Part shown: positions 42,653 to 51,634 of the stretch, piece by piece
Position numbering within the stretch: the stretch's first letter is position 1
Layout: each line of letters begins with the position of its first letter
NCBI RefSeq assembly: GCF_002835735.1
Contig: NZ_PISD01000050.1
Location: 1-64,000 of the forward strand
Origin: Cytobacillus horneckiae
Lineage (GTDB): Bacteria; Bacillota; Bacilli; Bacillales; Cytobacillaceae
Direction of reading: 5' to 3'
DNA: 64,000 nt
The notes under the pieces: generated by a model
Databases searched by the model: none
Seen by the model: only the letters and a program-made list of their open reading frames with translations
Told to the model about the DNA's origin: nothing
Made by a program: the position numbers and the translations under genes

Positions 42653-43951
42653 ATGGAAATGAATGAATTCATCAAGAAGCTGACACCATATTTAATAAAA
42701 ATGCGCAGACACTTTCATCAATACCCGGAAGCTGCATGGACAGAATATGTCACGACAGCTTCTATTGCTGAAGAATTAAAACAGCTGGACTTTAATCTTT
42801 ATATGGGAAAGGAAATATTAAAAGCAGAAGCGCGAATGGGAATGCCGTCAAATCAAGAAATCGCTGACAATGAAAAGCGTGCGATTGCAGAAGGTGTTTC
42901 AGCTGAATGGATGGAGAAGATGGCAGGTGCATTCACCGGCATCGTGGCCGCGTATGATACAGGCAGGCCAGGCAGCCATATAGCGATACGTTTTGATATC
43001 GACGCATTGCCGATTAAGGAATCGGCTGAAGCTGGACATTTTCCGGCAGATGAAGGGTTTATTTCTAAGCGTGAAGGCTTTATGCATGCGTGTGGTCACG
43101 ATGGCCATGCTGCAATTGGATTGGGAGTTGCCCGCTTTATTCATGAATTTAAGCAACGATTATACGGACGGTTCACATTGCTATTTCAGCCGGGGGAAGA
43201 GGGCGGCAGAGGAGCTAAGCCGATGGTTGAACAAGGCCTGCTCGATAGCGCGGATTATTTTATAGGCGGACATATTGGAATACATTCCTTGAAAGTGGGA
43301 GAAATTGCTGCTACAGCTACGAAATTTTTAGCTAGCACAAAAATAAATGCCTCTTTCTATGGGAAGTCTGCACATGCGGGCCTTTCCCCTAATGAAGGCA
43401 GAAACGCGCTGCTAGCGGCCGCCGCTGCATCGCTTCATTTAAATGGAATTACCCGCCATGCAGACGGTCATACAAGAATTAATGTTGGCAAGCTTGAAGC
43501 GGGAAGCGGTAGAAATATCGTAGCTGATTTTGCACGAATGGAAATTGAAACCCGAGGTGAATCAACCGAGTTAAACGAAAATTATATGGTTCCTGAAGCA
43601 AGGAGAATCATCGAGGCAAGTGCGGCACTTTATGATGTAAAAGCGGAAATAGAAATGGTTGGCACAGCCCCAAGCGAGGAGTGCAGCAAAGAATGGGTAG
43701 AACGAATACAAGAGTCAGTAGATGAAAGCACAGCCATCCACCGGGTTATACCTGAATTAACAATGGGAGCCTCTGAGGATGCGACATATATGATGCAGCG
43801 TGTAAAACAACAGGGCGGATCTGCAACATATATGATTTTTGGAACGCCATTATCAGCGGGTCATCATCACCCGCGATTTGACTATGATGAAGCTGTACTT
43901 CCGATTGCGGTAGAAACAATTGGACGCGCTGTGTTAAAGCTGCAGCAATAG
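42653..43951 (+). CDS. M20-family amidohydrolase, AbgA/AbgB-like
   Basis: A 432-residue M20 peptidase resembling p-aminobenzoyl-glutamate hydrolase subunits, with an insert near residues 45-90 typical of that subgroup. Metal-site motifs are FMHACGHDGHAAIGLGVA (about 143-160) and LLFQPGEEGGRGAKPMVEQG (about 178-197); HHHPRFDYDEAVL lies near the C-terminus. It would cleave an acylated amino acid such as aminobenzoyl-glutamate. It starts one base after the previous stop, with GGAGG inside that gene. The AbgT-type transporter two genes on completes the module. Confidence 0.88.
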   Translation: MEMNEFIKKLTPYLIKMRRHFHQYPEAAWTEYVTTASIAEELKQLDFNLYMGKEILKAEARMGMPSNQEIADNEKRAIAEGVSAEWMEKMAGAFTGIVAAYDTGRPGSHIAIRFDIDALPIKESAEAGHFPADEGFISKREGFMHACGHDGHAAIGLGVARFIHEFKQRLYGRFTLLFQPGEEGGRGAKPMVEQGLLDSADYFIGGHIGIHSLKVGEIAATATKFLASTKINASFYGKSAHAGLSPNEGRNALLAAAAASLHLNGITRHADGHTRINVGKLEAGSGRNIVADFARMEIETRGESTELNENYMVPEARRIIEASAALYDVKAEIEMVGTAPSEECSKEWVERIQESVDESTAIHRVIPELTMGASEDATYMMQRVKQQGGSATYMIFGTPLSAGHHHPRFDYDEAVLPIAVETIGRAVLKLQQ

Positions 43952-44024
43952 GTATATTCGATACACGCTGCCGTGTTAAAATAAAGGTACAAATCTATTT
44001 TACGCTGGAAGCAGGTGTTAGAAG

Positions 44025-45344
44025 ATGAAAATAAGAGTAGGTGTGGTGGGACCTTCAGATTCAGTCAAACAGATGATGAAGGTGGGGGAGTCCTATCCAG
44101 ACCTGAATTTCATCCCTTTTGTTTATGAAAATACAGAGGAAACAGAGCAAATTATCTTAAAAAATAAGGAATGGGTCGATCAATGGCTGTTCTCTGGTCA
44201 GGCACCCTATTATTTTGCTTTGTCAAAAGAGCTAATATGTGAGGATGAGGCAACATTTACACCACTGAACGGTGCAAGTTTGCTCGCTGTCCTATTGCAG
44301 GCATTTTTAGATGAAGGTCACATTTTGAAACGTTTTAGCCTGGATACCATTCAGGAAGAAGAAATTGAAAAAGGATTGGATTCTCTCGTCAACCATAATA
44401 TTATTTTTCATCTTAATGCTTATGAAGGATATATGCCATCAAATGAAATTATCCACTTTCATAAAAAACTATATGAAGCAGGAAAGATTGAAGCAGCAAT
44501 CACTTGCTTAAACAATGTATACCAAGAGCTGACTGCCATGAAAATACCAGTATACCGTTTAGTGCAATCCGAATTAACATTAAGGAGATCTTTGGAGCAT
44601 ATAAGAGAAAAAGGGCATGTCAATTGGTATAAAAAATCGCAGTTAGTCATTATTGGGATAGACATAATCCGCTCATCTCTTTCCAATGAAGAAAGGCATC
44701 TGTCTTATAAGCTTAAACACCAAGAACTGGAACTTAAAAAAGTGCTTTTACAAGTCGCTGAAAAAATGAACGCATCTATCGTACAAATAGGAGATGGCCT
44801 CCATTATATATATACTACTCGTGGTGAGCTTGATTTATATATGAGCAGTCAGTCAATTCTTTCCATGCGTGATGAAATATATATACATAGTAAACTGTAT
44901 GTAAGAATTGGTGTAGGATATGGGTTAACCGTGCTGGATGCCGAGGAAAGCGTTGGTATTGCCTTTGAACATGCCAGAGAATATAAAGGTCCTGTCGTGA
45001 TTACAGTTAATGAAGAAAAAGATGTAAAGGTGCTCATGGAAGACGGAGATGAAATTAGCTATCACACAAGAAATATCGGAAATGAATGGGAAAAATTCTT
45101 TAAAGATGCTGGTATTAGTTTAAAAATAGTTTCCAAAATAGATTCCTTATCGGCGCATTATCAAAAAACAGCGATTACCTCACAGGATTTGGCTCATTGG
45201 TTAAAGAGCACAGATCGAAATGCTCGCAGAATCCTCATGGAGATGGAAAAAATCGGGTTAGCAAAAGTGGTCGGTGAGGAATCAGGACATAGGGGAAGAC
45301 CGCGTAAAATATATGAACTTCAGTTAGAGTCTTTTGAAAAATAG
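44025..45344 (+). CDS. Probable regulator with nucleotide-cyclase-like core and winged helix
   Basis: A 439-residue protein with three parts. Residues 1-150 form an alpha/beta domain (MKIRVGVVGPSDSVKQMM) resembling sensor domains. The middle (about 205-320), beginning VIIGIDIIRSS and containing SIVQIGDGLHYIYTTRGEL, resembles the GTP cyclohydrolase III/guanylate cyclase palm fold. The C-terminal 65 residues (ITSQDLAHWLKSTDRNARRI, then GHRGRPRKIYEL) are a winged helix with a basic wing. It sits between the M20 genes and the AbgT transporter and is the best candidate controller of them. The domain reading is by pattern only. Confidence 0.6.
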   Translation: MKIRVGVVGPSDSVKQMMKVGESYPDLNFIPFVYENTEETEQIILKNKEWVDQWLFSGQAPYYFALSKELICEDEATFTPLNGASLLAVLLQAFLDEGHILKRFSLDTIQEEEIEKGLDSLVNHNIIFHLNAYEGYMPSNEIIHFHKKLYEAGKIEAAITCLNNVYQELTAMKIPVYRLVQSELTLRRSLEHIREKGHVNWYKKSQLVIIGIDIIRSSLSNEERHLSYKLKHQELELKKVLLQVAEKMNASIVQIGDGLHYIYTTRGELDLYMSSQSILSMRDEIYIHSKLYVRIGVGYGLTVLDAEESVGIAFEHAREYKGPVVITVNEEKDVKVLMEDGDEISYHTRNIGNEWEKFFKDAGISLKIVSKIDSLSAHYQKTAITSQDLAHWLKSTDRNARRILMEMEKIGLAKVVGEESGHRGRPRKIYELQLESFEK

Positions 45345-45349
45345 CTTAA

Positions 45350-45388
45350 AAAACTGTGTATAGAAGTGAATCTATACGCAGTTTTTTT
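45350..45388 (+). terminator. Terminator of the M20/regulator operon
   Basis: AAACTGTGTATAGA pairs with TCTATACGCAGTTT (one G-T) and is followed by seven T. Confidence 0.85.
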
Positions 45389-45535
45389 GCATAAAAATAA
45401 CTATCTATATGTTTATATGTAAATGAACACCTTTGTTTATGCAATTATGTGATTATTTTGAATGAAAATTATTAGAAAGTTAATAAAAAATTAAATTTTT
45501 TCAAAAAAAGCCTATTCTCTTTTTTAATAGGATGA

Positions 45536-45572
45536 TATAATAACGGAAATGTTATGGACTAATTCCGTTATT
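45536..45572 (+). promoter_or_regulatory. Promoter -10 and inverted repeat before the AbgT gene
   Basis: TATAAT (45536-45541) overlaps the inverted repeat AATAACGGAA/TTCCGTTATT (45539-45548 and 45563-45572), which spans the expected start point and abuts AAGGAG (45573-45578). It could be an operator for the upstream winged-helix protein or a hairpin at the 5' end of the mRNA. Confidence 0.5.
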
Positions 45573-45588
45573 AAGGAGAGTGAATCAT

Positions 45589-47112
45589 TTGCAAGTAGAA
45601 GTCAATAAACAAGAAAAAGGCTTAATGTCCAAATTCCTGACTGGTATTGAGAAGATAGGAAATAAACTGCCAGATCCTTTCTTTATATTTGTTTATTTAG
45701 CAGCTTTTGTCATGGTACTTACATTCATAGTAAACATGTTTGATGTGACTGTTGAGCATCCAGGCACAGGAGAAACACTGCCAATCAAAAGTTTGATTTC
45801 TGGTGAAGGTCTGCAATTTATTTTAGGAGAAATGCTGGCCAACTTTACTGGTTTTGCACCGTTAGGTCTTGTTTTGGCAATGATGCTAGGCGTTGGTCTT
45901 GCCGATAAAGTAGGGTTATTAGAAACGGCCATTAAAAAGTCCATCCTAAGCACACCAAAATCACTTGTTACATATGCGGTTTTCTTTGTAGGTATTTTAG
46001 GAAATATCGCTTCTGATGCAGCGTTTGTCCTTGTTCCACCTTTAGCTGCCATGGTTTTCTACACTGTTGGCCGCCATCCGTTAGCTGGCTTAGCAGCTGG
46101 ATTCGCTGGTGTAGGTGCTGGTTTTTCTGCCAATATATTAATTGCTGGTACTGACGCTTTGCTAGCGGGAATTACAACTGAGGCAGCGAAAGCAATTGAC
46201 TCTAGTTTTGTGGTTACGCCGGTAGACAACTGGTATTTCATGTCTGTATCCACAGTGTTCTTAACATTAATTGGCGGTTTTATTACTGAAAAAATCATTG
46301 AACCTCGGTTAGGCAAGTATGAAGGGGATCTTAAGAAAAATTTTGAACCTGTATCAGCAATTGAAGTAAGAGGTTTACGGAATAGTATCATCGCAGGGTC
46401 CATTTACGTCGGTTTACTATTGCTTATCATCTTCTGGCCGAATTCGCCGCTCAGAAATGAAGATGGCGGCATGATTCCATCCCCATTTTTAGATGGAATT
46501 ATCCCAATAGTATTACTATTCTTTATTGTTATGGGCACCGCCTATGGGGTGACTGTTAAGAAAATTACTAAATTGGCTGATATCCCTAAATTTATGGGCG
46601 AGTCAATGAAGGATATGGCAGGCTATATCGTATTAATCTTTGCTGCTTCACAATTTATTGCCTACTTCAACTGGTCTAATCTAGGAACTTGGATTGCAGT
46701 AAATGGCGCTGAATTTTTAGCATCTATTAATCTAACTGGGCTTCCGGTTATTATTGGATTTATCTTATTCGTATCTGTTTTAAATCTATTAATCTTTAGT
46801 GGTTCTGCACAATGGGCATTATTGGCGCCTATTTTTATTCCGCTGTTCATGCTGCTTGATTATAATCCGGCATTTATACAGGCTGCTTACAGAATTGCAG
46901 ATTCAACTACCAATATTATTACACCGCTAAACCCATATATTTTAGTCGTACTCGCCTTTATGCGCGAATATGATAAAAAGGCAGGATTAGGGACGCTCAT
47001 ATCGATGATGATTCCGTATTCAATTATTTTTCTTGTTTTTTGGGTTGTATTATTATTTATTTTTGGCTTGCTCGGTATTCCGCTTGGACCAGGAATCGAA
47101 ATGTACCTATAA
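45589..47112 (+). CDS. abgT: AbgT-family p-aminobenzoyl-glutamate-type transporter
   Basis: A 507-residue membrane protein with 11-13 helices and the AbgT hallmarks: LMSKFLTGIEKIGNKLPDPFF at the N-terminus, GVGLADKVGLLETAI (about 105-119), VFFVGILGNIASDAAFVLVPPL, GFAGVGAGFSANILIAGTDAL (about 173-193) and SGSAQWALLAPIFIPL (about 404-419). E. coli AbgT imports p-aminobenzoyl-glutamate; some homologues export sulfonamides. AAGGAG ten bases upstream supports TTG 45589; GTG 45580 would overlap the Shine-Dalgarno sequence. The M20 hydrolases upstream fit a scavenging pathway. Confidence 0.9.
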   Translation: MQVEVNKQEKGLMSKFLTGIEKIGNKLPDPFFIFVYLAAFVMVLTFIVNMFDVTVEHPGTGETLPIKSLISGEGLQFILGEMLANFTGFAPLGLVLAMMLGVGLADKVGLLETAIKKSILSTPKSLVTYAVFFVGILGNIASDAAFVLVPPLAAMVFYTVGRHPLAGLAAGFAGVGAGFSANILIAGTDALLAGITTEAAKAIDSSFVVTPVDNWYFMSVSTVFLTLIGGFITEKIIEPRLGKYEGDLKKNFEPVSAIEVRGLRNSIIAGSIYVGLLLLIIFWPNSPLRNEDGGMIPSPFLDGIIPIVLLFFIVMGTAYGVTVKKITKLADIPKFMGESMKDMAGYIVLIFAASQFIAYFNWSNLGTWIAVNGAEFLASINLTGLPVIIGFILFVSVLNLLIFSGSAQWALLAPIFIPLFMLLDYNPAFIQAAYRIADSTTNIITPLNPYILVVLAFMREYDKKAGLGTLISMMIPYSIIFLVFWVVLLFIFGLLGIPLGPGIEMYL

Positions 47113-47161
47113 AAAAAACAACCCCCAATCTATTTTTGATAGGTTGGGGATTGTTTTTTTT
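47113..47161 (+). terminator. Terminator of abgT
   Basis: AACAACCCCCAATCTA pairs with TAGGTTGGGGATTGTT (one mismatch) and is followed by T. Confidence 0.9.
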
Positions 47162-47179
47162 GATAAGATTAAAGAAAGG

Positions 47180-47633
47180 ATGTGTATAAAAATAGAGAAT
47201 ATTGAAGCAATTGTAAAGGTTTTGGATGGCGCATGATGACATGATTCTAAACAGGTATCTCAACGGTCGATGAATGCACTTGTTCATGCAGGTAAATAGG
47301 GCTGGAAATCATCATTGTAACAGCGGGAATGCCAAGAGTTGTGAAATGTTCCTGATGAGCTCAATTATATTTACACTAAAAATACGGTGAGTTAGCAAGT
47401 ATACTTTAATTAGGTTAATTGGTTTCTAAAGCACTTGAAGATGTGCTTTGCGCGCTGTCGATACAAAAAGCGATGACCTCACATTGTTTGAATATTGCAG
47501 TTTTCCGGTTGTAATGAATAAAGCAATACAGCTATCCAAAAGAGTGACTTTCACAAAAAACAAAGATGGAGTGGGTCATATATTGGAAGAACTATTAGAA
47601 GGAGAAGTCATTCATGAAAAGAGCAACATTTAA
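47180..47633 (+). pseudogene. Decayed HAD (Cof-like) phosphatase gene
   Basis: The best-preserved part (about 47460-47590) reads SDDLTLFEYCSFPVVMNKAI, then FTKNKDGVGHILEELL, matching the last HAD block of Cof-type phosphatases (DNDLEMFEY...VAMGNA...DGVAxxLE). Upstream, GLEIIIVTAGMPRVVK in other frames (about 47305-47350) resembles the second HAD motif. The catalytic DxD start is not recognisable and several stops interrupt. It overlaps the start of the GNAT gene by about 20 bases. Confidence 0.55.
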
Positions 47634-48369
47634 TGATATATATTATTTAGGAAGAACAATTGAAGAAAACAATCAATTAAGACATATTCATTATCCAGAA
47701 ATGCTATCAAAATATGATGCAAACTTTATCCAATTTAAGAAAATGCCTTCCATTGAAGAATTCATCATAGCAGAAGAAAAGTTAATGCAGTTTCATGTGC
47801 AAAATAAGATGGAGCATGTGAAGTTTTATTTTCCGGCGGATAAGAATTTAAGTGACGGGCTATTATTATATTTAAAGCAAAACTTTTATGTTGTTGGATT
47901 TCTAGAGCTGTTTAGCATTCAGCCGAACAATTTTCCGCGAATTTCACATCATCCTGATACTGTTATTGAAATGGTTTCAGATGCAAACTTAAATGCCTTT
48001 CTTACTTTGCAAAAGGAGCTGGATAGGCAGTTTGGCGAGGAGTATGCAGAGGCAAATCAAAAGATTCACTTGAAGAATTACGATGACCCCTCAGTTGCTA
48101 TGGCTGTTGCCTTTTATAAAGGAGAGGCTGCTGGTTCTGTCAATGTCTATCTTTCGGAGGAGACTGCAGAAATAGATAGTTTAAGTGTTCTAGAAAAGTT
48201 TAGAAATAAGAAGATTGCAAGCAGACTTCAGCAAGCAGTGATGCGGAGATTTACTGAAAAAACTTTTATCCTTGTTGCAGATGGGAACGATACACCAAGA
48301 GACATGTATATGAAACAAGGCTATGATTATCTGGGGGTTAGATATGAAGCGATGAAGCTGATTAAATAG
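47614..48369 (+). CDS. GNAT-domain acetyltransferase with N-terminal extension
   Basis: A 251-residue protein. The C-terminal 130 residues are a GNAT domain: SVNVYLSEETAEIDSLSVLE (about 170-189) and KFRNKKIASRLQQAVMRRF (about 190-208), with NKKIASRL standing in for the usual R/Q-x-x-G-x-G/A loop. The N-terminal 120 residues resemble a second, degenerate GNAT half. AGAAGGAGAAGTC precedes the ATG. The acceptor is unknown. Confidence 0.75.
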   Translation: MKRATFNDIYYLGRTIEENNQLRHIHYPEMLSKYDANFIQFKKMPSIEEFIIAEEKLMQFHVQNKMEHVKFYFPADKNLSDGLLLYLKQNFYVVGFLELFSIQPNNFPRISHHPDTVIEMVSDANLNAFLTLQKELDRQFGEEYAEANQKIHLKNYDDPSVAMAVAFYKGEAAGSVNVYLSEETAEIDSLSVLEKFRNKKIASRLQQAVMRRFTEKTFILVADGNDTPRDMYMKQGYDYLGVRYEAMKLIK

Positions 48370-48467
48370 TCGTAAGCAACATTGCCAATATTCCTAAACA
48401 GCGAGACTAATCGGAAACCATTAATTACTTTAATGTAAGAAGAGAATAGATATTCTCTTCTTACGTG

Positions 48468-49124
48468 TTATGATGGCAGCAAAGTCAATACAGCAAAGAA
48501 GTGCATAATTGAGCCTGCCAGCACAAAAACATGCCAGACCGCATGATGATATTTGAAAGCTCTCCATACATAAAATATAGCGCCAACAGTATAAAGCACA
48601 CCGCCAATCGCTAAAAAGATGATTCCTTCCCGAGGTACATTAGCCATTAAATCTCCCCATACGAATACAATAAGCCAGCCCATTAAAACATAAAGTAATG
48701 TCGACATACCAACATATTTTTTTACATAAAAAGATTTAAATACAGTCCCGGCAATTGCAAGTCCCCAAACAACACCGAAAAGCGTCCATGCTAAAGCTCC
48801 ATTTACTGCAATAAATAAAAAGGGAGTATATGTACCAGCAATGAAAAAGTAGATGGATGAATGATCTAAAATCTCAAAAACATCTTTCGCTCTGCCAGCA
48901 GGAAAGCTGTGCAATAGTGTGGAGGATGTATACAGCAGTACCATCGTTGTTCCGAACAGAACGAAGCTCACTACATGCCAGGCGTTCCCGTATAACGAAG
49001 AAAAGACGGTCAAGATAACCAGTGCAGCAATACTTAATAAAAAGCCAATTCCATGTATAATCGCATTTGCGATTTCTTCTCCCTTGGAAAATATATGTGT
49101 TTCCAATTGAATCATTCCTTCCAA
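48468..49124 (-). CDS. Hemolysin III/PAQR-family membrane protein (YplQ-like)
   Basis: A protein of about 213-218 residues with seven membrane helices. HlyIII/PAQR hallmarks: EEIANAIIHGIGFLLSIAAL at the N-terminus, TSSTLLHSFPAGRAKDVFEI and LDHSSIYFFIAGTYTPFL (about 65-104) with the metal-binding His and Asp, and YHHAVWHVFVLAGSIMHFFA at the C-terminus with the last His residues. The family may act as lipid-modifying hydrolases. The start is uncertain: TTG 49124 lacks a clear signal, ATG 49115 is very close to AAGGA, and TTG 49109 is best spaced. Confidence 0.85.
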   Translation of the reverse strand: MEGMIQLETHIFSKGEEIANAIIHGIGFLLSIAALVILTVFSSLYGNAWHVVSFVLFGTTMVLLYTSSTLLHSFPAGRAKDVFEILDHSSIYFFIAGTYTPFLFIAVNGALAWTLFGVVWGLAIAGTVFKSFYVKKYVGMSTLLYVLMGWLIVFVWGDLMANVPREGIIFLAIGGVLYTVGAIFYVWRAFKYHHAVWHVFVLAGSIMHFFAVLTLLPS

Positions 49125-49304
49125 GTGTCATAAGCCATCTTTCGCATTCTAATGTTAAGCATAACTTTAATTTTAGTACATATTAAAGGTAAAAGATATT
49201 TTTTTGATAAGCAAGTCGTTTGACCACTTGCAGGTTAAAGAATATGCTTAATTTAAATAATTAATTAGTCTGCTAATTGATTTGGAGCAAGGGGGATAAA
49301 CCGA

Positions 49305-50327
49305 ATGACGAATGAAAAACTGAAACTTTCAATATTGGATTTGGCGACATTAAATAATGGAGAAAATGCGGTAAAAGGGTTAAAGAATTCAACTGATCTT
49401 GTGATATTAGCGGATCGATTAGGCTATACAAGATATTGGTTTGCGGAGCATCATAATACAAAGCATCAAATGAGTACTTCTCCAGACCTATTAAGTGCGC
49501 ATGCTGGTTCCATTACAAAAAATATTCGCATCGGATCTGGAGGGGTTATGCTTCCGAATCATAGTCCGCTAAAGGTAGCTGAAAATTTTTCGCTGCTTGA
49601 AGGATTATTTCCAGGAAGGGTGGATCTCGGAATTGGACGCGCGCCTGGAACGGATAGTTTAACTGCGCTTGCGTTAAGGCGGTCAAGAGATGCTGTTACT
49701 CGTTATGATTTTCCTGAACAGTTAAGCGAGCTTCTATCGTATTTTTCCAGGAATTTTGAAGGCAATCATCCGTTTAAAGACATCAGTCCTGCACCGGAAC
49801 AGCTAATTCCAGATATGTTTATGCTTGGGTCGAGCGATGGCGGTATGCATTTCGCATCACAGAATGGACTAGGGTTTGTCTTTGCTGCGCATATATCGCC
49901 GCAATTAGCGATACCTATGCTTCGTGCATATAAAAAGAATTTTAGACCATCCGCCTACTTAGCAGAACCAAAAAGTATCCTAGCCATTATTGTTGTTGCA
50001 GCAGAAACAGACGAAGAAGCTAATTATTTGGCTGGTCCTGCAGAGCTTCAATGGGCAAGATGGGCTATAGGACAATTTCAATACGCACCACCGACTTTAG
50101 AGGAAGCGAGCAACCATGTATACTCACCTCAAGAAGAATTAGCACGCAAGGATAATAAGGGCAAGTTTGTAATCGGCAATATTGAATCAGTTAAAAATAA
50201 ACTGCAAGACCTTGCAAATGCTGCTATGGTCGATGAAATCATGATACTAAATATGCTTACTGAAAAATCATCACGACATCGTTCATATGAATTATTAGCA
50301 GATGCCTTTCAATTAAACAAGGATTGA
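49305..50327 (+). CDS. Luciferase-like (LLM) flavin-dependent oxidoreductase
   Basis: A 340-residue TIM-barrel flavoprotein of the bacterial luciferase group without a partner subunit. Landmarks: RYWFAEHHNTKHQMSTSPDL (about 43-62), IRIGSGGVMLPNHSPLKVAE (about 74-93) and FPGRVDLGIGRAPGTD (about 103-118). These enzymes use reduced FMN and oxygen to oxidise small molecules; many single-subunit members such as YvbT have no known substrate. AGCAAGGGGG precedes the ATG. It is divergent from the hemolysin III gene. Confidence 0.88.
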   Translation: MTNEKLKLSILDLATLNNGENAVKGLKNSTDLVILADRLGYTRYWFAEHHNTKHQMSTSPDLLSAHAGSITKNIRIGSGGVMLPNHSPLKVAENFSLLEGLFPGRVDLGIGRAPGTDSLTALALRRSRDAVTRYDFPEQLSELLSYFSRNFEGNHPFKDISPAPEQLIPDMFMLGSSDGGMHFASQNGLGFVFAAHISPQLAIPMLRAYKKNFRPSAYLAEPKSILAIIVVAAETDEEANYLAGPAELQWARWAIGQFQYAPPTLEEASNHVYSPQEELARKDNKGKFVIGNIESVKNKLQDLANAAMVDEIMILNMLTEKSSRHRSYELLADAFQLNKD

Positions 50328-50333
50328 ATGATA

Positions 50334-50382
50334 AAAGTGCCTAAACGATCACATCGTTTGTGACCATTCGGCACTTTTTTTT
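50334..50382 (+). terminator. Terminator of the LLM gene
   Basis: AAAGTGCC and GGCACTTT are the outer arms, with inner AACGAT/ATCGTT pairing, followed by a T run. Confidence 0.8.
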
Positions 50383-50485
50383 AGGTGGTGATATATAATT
50401 TTTACCTTGCTTACCATTTAATTAGCGTATAAAATGAACGAACTGTGGTTGGTTTGAAACAACAAACGTTGTGGTGAGTGCCCTA

Positions 50486-50569
50486 ATTGTCACATTAAAA
50501 AGCATTTAAAATGATAAACGAAGCCTCCATGCTATCAATTGTCACAATAAACAGCATATAACAACGAAC
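50486..50569 (+). repeat. Imperfect direct repeat in a gene-free stretch
   Basis: ATTGTCACATTAAAAAGCAT (from 50486) recurs as ATTGTCACAATAAACAGCAT (from 50537), 51 bases later, each followed by an AACGAAnCC-like end. Together with the GC-rich AACCTGTCCCCATCACCC after the second copy, this looks like leftover repeat material. No gene is seen in 50384-50700. Confidence 0.4.
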
Positions 50570-50704
50570 CTGTCCCCATCACCCACGAGTTCAGTGATTG
50601 ACCAAATACAAAGGGTAAGCATTGCGTTTATGCGTTTTCCGGCAGATTTTATAGGTGTAATATAGCGCGGAAATATGGCAGAAAGCTAAGAAAGAGTTAC
50701 ATAC

Positions 50705-50842
50705 ATGCCGTGTCATGAGTTTCCTGCTCAGTCGGATGCCAAACACGCTGCAAATTTAGAAAAAGATGCTTTTAACAATGGACAAAGGAAATTAACGGCA
50801 AGTGTCGAGCCATTGAAACGATATGGAGGAGAAGAAGATTGA
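50705..50842 (+). CDS. Short hypothetical reading frame coupled to the next gene
   Basis: A 45-codon frame begins MPCHEFPAQSDAKHAANLEK and ends KRYGGEED, overlapping the TTG start of the next gene by four bases (TTGA). The overlap and protein-like composition suggest either a real small protein or the surviving C-terminus of a larger lost gene whose translation was coupled to its neighbour. AAAGAG lies eight bases upstream of the ATG. Confidence 0.35.
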   Translation: MPCHEFPAQSDAKHAANLEKDAFNNGQRKLTASVEPLKRYGGEED

Positions 50843-51285
50843 CTAGAGAATTACTAGCATTAAATCACAGCCTAATGATTGAAATGATAAGAAAATGCGG
50901 AAAGTCAAATGATGAGATTATTAACGTATTAATGGAAGGAAACGCGGAGTCCTTCCAGCCATTCGGGGAAGGGATTCCTGATTGGGAAACCTTTATTCAG
51001 TATTATGAAAGCAACCCTATAAAAATGAAAAACGCTATATATCATGGATTTAAAGTCACTTTTTTAACAAAAGGTGCATTAAAGATGCTATTAAAAATTA
51101 AATTTAACCTCCATGAAGGGGAGGACTTCATCGATACGGGAGAAACTTTAGAAAATATGAAGCTATCTTTTGAAAGTCATAGAGAACTTCAAGAAATGAT
51201 TTCCTCTAATTGGAGGATAATAGCGAAACAACAAACTTCATCCACAATTGCAATAAAAATTCAGCTTGCAAATCAGTCTTTATAA
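50839..51285 (+). CDS. Hypothetical protein, 148 residues
   Basis: I do not recognise the family. The protein is soluble and mostly helical, with LLALNHSLMIEMIRKCGKSN at the N-terminus, a central YHGFKVTFLTKGALKMLLKIK segment and a Ser/Thr-rich C-terminus. It starts with TTG at 50839 after GGAGGAGAAG, overlapping the preceding small frame. No domain or membrane segment is obvious. The following TPP riboswitch separates it from the thiamine operon. Confidence 0.6.
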   Translation: MTRELLALNHSLMIEMIRKCGKSNDEIINVLMEGNAESFQPFGEGIPDWETFIQYYESNPIKMKNAIYHGFKVTFLTKGALKMLLKIKFNLHEGEDFIDTGETLENMKLSFESHRELQEMISSNWRIIAKQQTSSTIAIKIQLANQSL

Positions 51286-51414
51286 TGGTTTAGGCTAATA
51301 TAAGTAGCGAGAAGCCGGAGGCCATTCACCCTATATAAGATTGAATTACAAATTTGGATGTTGACAATTCAATGAACCATGTTAATATAATCCATGTAAA
51401 CTAAATAGGAAACA

Positions 51415-51590
51415 ATCCACTAGGGGAGCCTTTTATGAAGGCTGAGATTAGAGTGAAACTTTAAGACCCTTGGAACCTGATCTGGCTCATACCAGCGTAG
51501 GGAAGTGGTGTACGCATATAGATTTTAATAAACTTAAAATCATTGCTTTTTACACCACTTTTCTCATTGAAGAGTGGTTTTTATTTTGTC
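51415..51590 (+). promoter_or_regulatory. TPP riboswitch (THI box) with transcriptional terminator
   Basis: The aptamer is 51415-51513: CTAGGGGAGCC, AGGCTGAGAT, AAGACCCTTGGAACCTGATC and CTCATACCAGCGTAGGGAAG are the conserved THI-box blocks. The expression platform follows: ACCACTTTTC/GAAGAGTGGT with a T run (51553-51587). GTGGTGTA at the aptamer's 3' end can pair with TACACCAC of the terminator stem, giving the anti-terminator. Thiamine pyrophosphate binding should stop transcription of tenA-thiF. Confidence 0.97.
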
Positions 51591-51634
51591 TTGAACAGGT
51601 GATTTCCTATATTTCAACAAAGGAGAGGATAAAA

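Noticed and set aside
47033-47236. 67-codon plus-strand frame
   Set aside because: Overlaps the end of abgT in another frame and reads through its terminator.
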